Below the pieces are notes generated by a model. The model was not told where the DNA came from. It made no database searches and was given only the letters and a program-made list of their open reading frames with translations. The position numbers and the translations under genes are program-made. Shown here piece after piece: positions 7,353 to 7,606 of a stretch of DNA of 7,606 bases; positions within the stretch are counted from its first letter, which is position 1, and each line of letters opens with the position of its first letter. Source of the stretch: Betaproteobacteria bacterium (GTDB lineage: Bacteria > Pseudomonadota > Gammaproteobacteria > Burkholderiales > Burkholderiaceae); NCBI GenBank assembly GCA_009921765.1, contig RFXC01000203.1:1-7606 (forward strand), given 5' to 3'.

Positions 7353-7382
7353 GATGTTAGCATCGCGCCCCTCGTTACCCTC

Positions 7383-7400
7383 GATCCGGTTTACTGGATC
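7383..7400. promoter_or_regulatory. Imperfect 18-base palindrome, candidate operator
   Basis: GATCCGGTTTACTGGATC has eight-base arms matching at seven of eight positions (mismatch 7388/7395) around a central TT. It lies in the 83-base gap between divergent genes, about 35 bases from the reductase start and 30 from the TauE-like start. That is a usual place for a dimeric regulator to bind. No regulator gene is in view and no convincing -35/-10 pair was found, so this is a structural observation only. As RNA it could form only a short hairpin with no U-tract, so a terminator is unlikely. Confidence 0.3.
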
Positions 7401-7421
7401 CTGGGTGCTTTTCCTGGCTTT

Positions 7422-7425
7422 GGAG
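7422..7425 (+). promoter_or_regulatory. Ribosome binding site of the TauE/SafE-like gene
   Basis: GGAG lies five bases before the GTG at 7431. No ATG, GTG or TTG occurs in frame between the reductase gene and this point, so the site supports the GTG as the start. Confidence 0.5.
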
Positions 7426-7430
7426 CGCGC

Positions 7431-7606
7431 GTGGACCTTGTCCCGATCCTCATGCTGTTGCTGCTGGGCGCCTGCACCGGCCTGCTGGCGGGACTCCTCG
7501 GAATCGGCGGCGGCATGGTGATGGTGCCCTTCATGACGCTCTACCTCGACTACAAGGGGTTCGGGCCCGACCTCGTCATCAAGGTCGCGATTGCCACCTC
7601 GCTTGC
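7431..7606 (+). CDS. TauE/SafE family membrane permease (3' truncated)
   Basis: First 58 codons of a membrane protein of the TauE/SafE (DUF81) family, whose members are proposed exporters of sulfite, sulfoacetate or other small anions. The visible N-terminus is a hydrophobic segment (PILMLLLLGACTGLLAGLLG, about 5-24), followed at once by IGGGMVMVPF at about 25-34. The pattern GLLAGLLGIGGG plus VPF is the family signature in its first membrane helix. Further on, VIKVAIATSL matches the start of the second conserved segment. The chosen start is GTG at 7431, backed by GGAG five bases upstream; an ATG at 7452 is a weaker alternative inside the first helix. The remaining roughly 200 residues lie beyond the right edge. 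It is transcribed away from the reductase gene and may share a regulatory region with it. The transported substrate is unknown. Confidence 0.8.
   Translation, partial: MDLVPILMLLLLGACTGLLAGLLGIGGGMVMVPFMTLYLDYKGFGPDLVIKVAIATSL

Overview
The window is GC-rich, and its codons end mostly in G or C. It is densely packed with genes that overlap or sit only a few bases apart. This style, and the look of the proteins, fit a proteobacterium, probably a betaproteobacterium of the Burkholderiales type. That placement is an inference from protein resemblance, not a search result. Seven coding regions are supported: five complete, plus one truncated at each edge. There are no RNA genes, mobile elements, CRISPR arrays or gene-free stretches over 300 bases.

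Region 1 (1-3847, plus strand) is the distal part of a Dpp/Opp-type peptide ABC transporter operon. It holds a 5'-truncated DppB-like permease, a DppC-like permease, and DppD-like and DppF-like ATPases, all overlapping or nearly touching. The periplasmic binding protein that would set the substrate is not here and probably lies upstream of the left edge.

Region 2 (3831-7347, minus strand) is a convergent run of three closely spaced genes. In transcription order they are a PanE/ApbA-family reductase, an acyl-CoA synthetase resembling the oxalyl-CoA synthetase (AAE3/Pcs60) group, and an S66-family LD-carboxypeptidase (LdcA/MccF-like). Gaps of 21 and 16 bases suggest one transcript. The end of the carboxypeptidase gene overlaps the end of the dppF-like gene by 17 bases, tail to tail.

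Region 3 (7348-7606) is an 83-base divergent intergenic region carrying an 18-base imperfect palindrome, followed by the start of a TauE/SafE-family membrane protein that runs off the right edge.

The most suggestive functional link is the peptide importer beside a cytoplasmic LD-carboxypeptidase. Together they could take up and trim murein-type peptides, but the substrate is unproven. Nothing in the window amounts to a clearly novel system. The items worth a second look are the convergent overlap, the transporter/LdcA pairing, the oxalyl-CoA-synthetase-like ligase without visible oxalate partners, and the intergenic palindrome.
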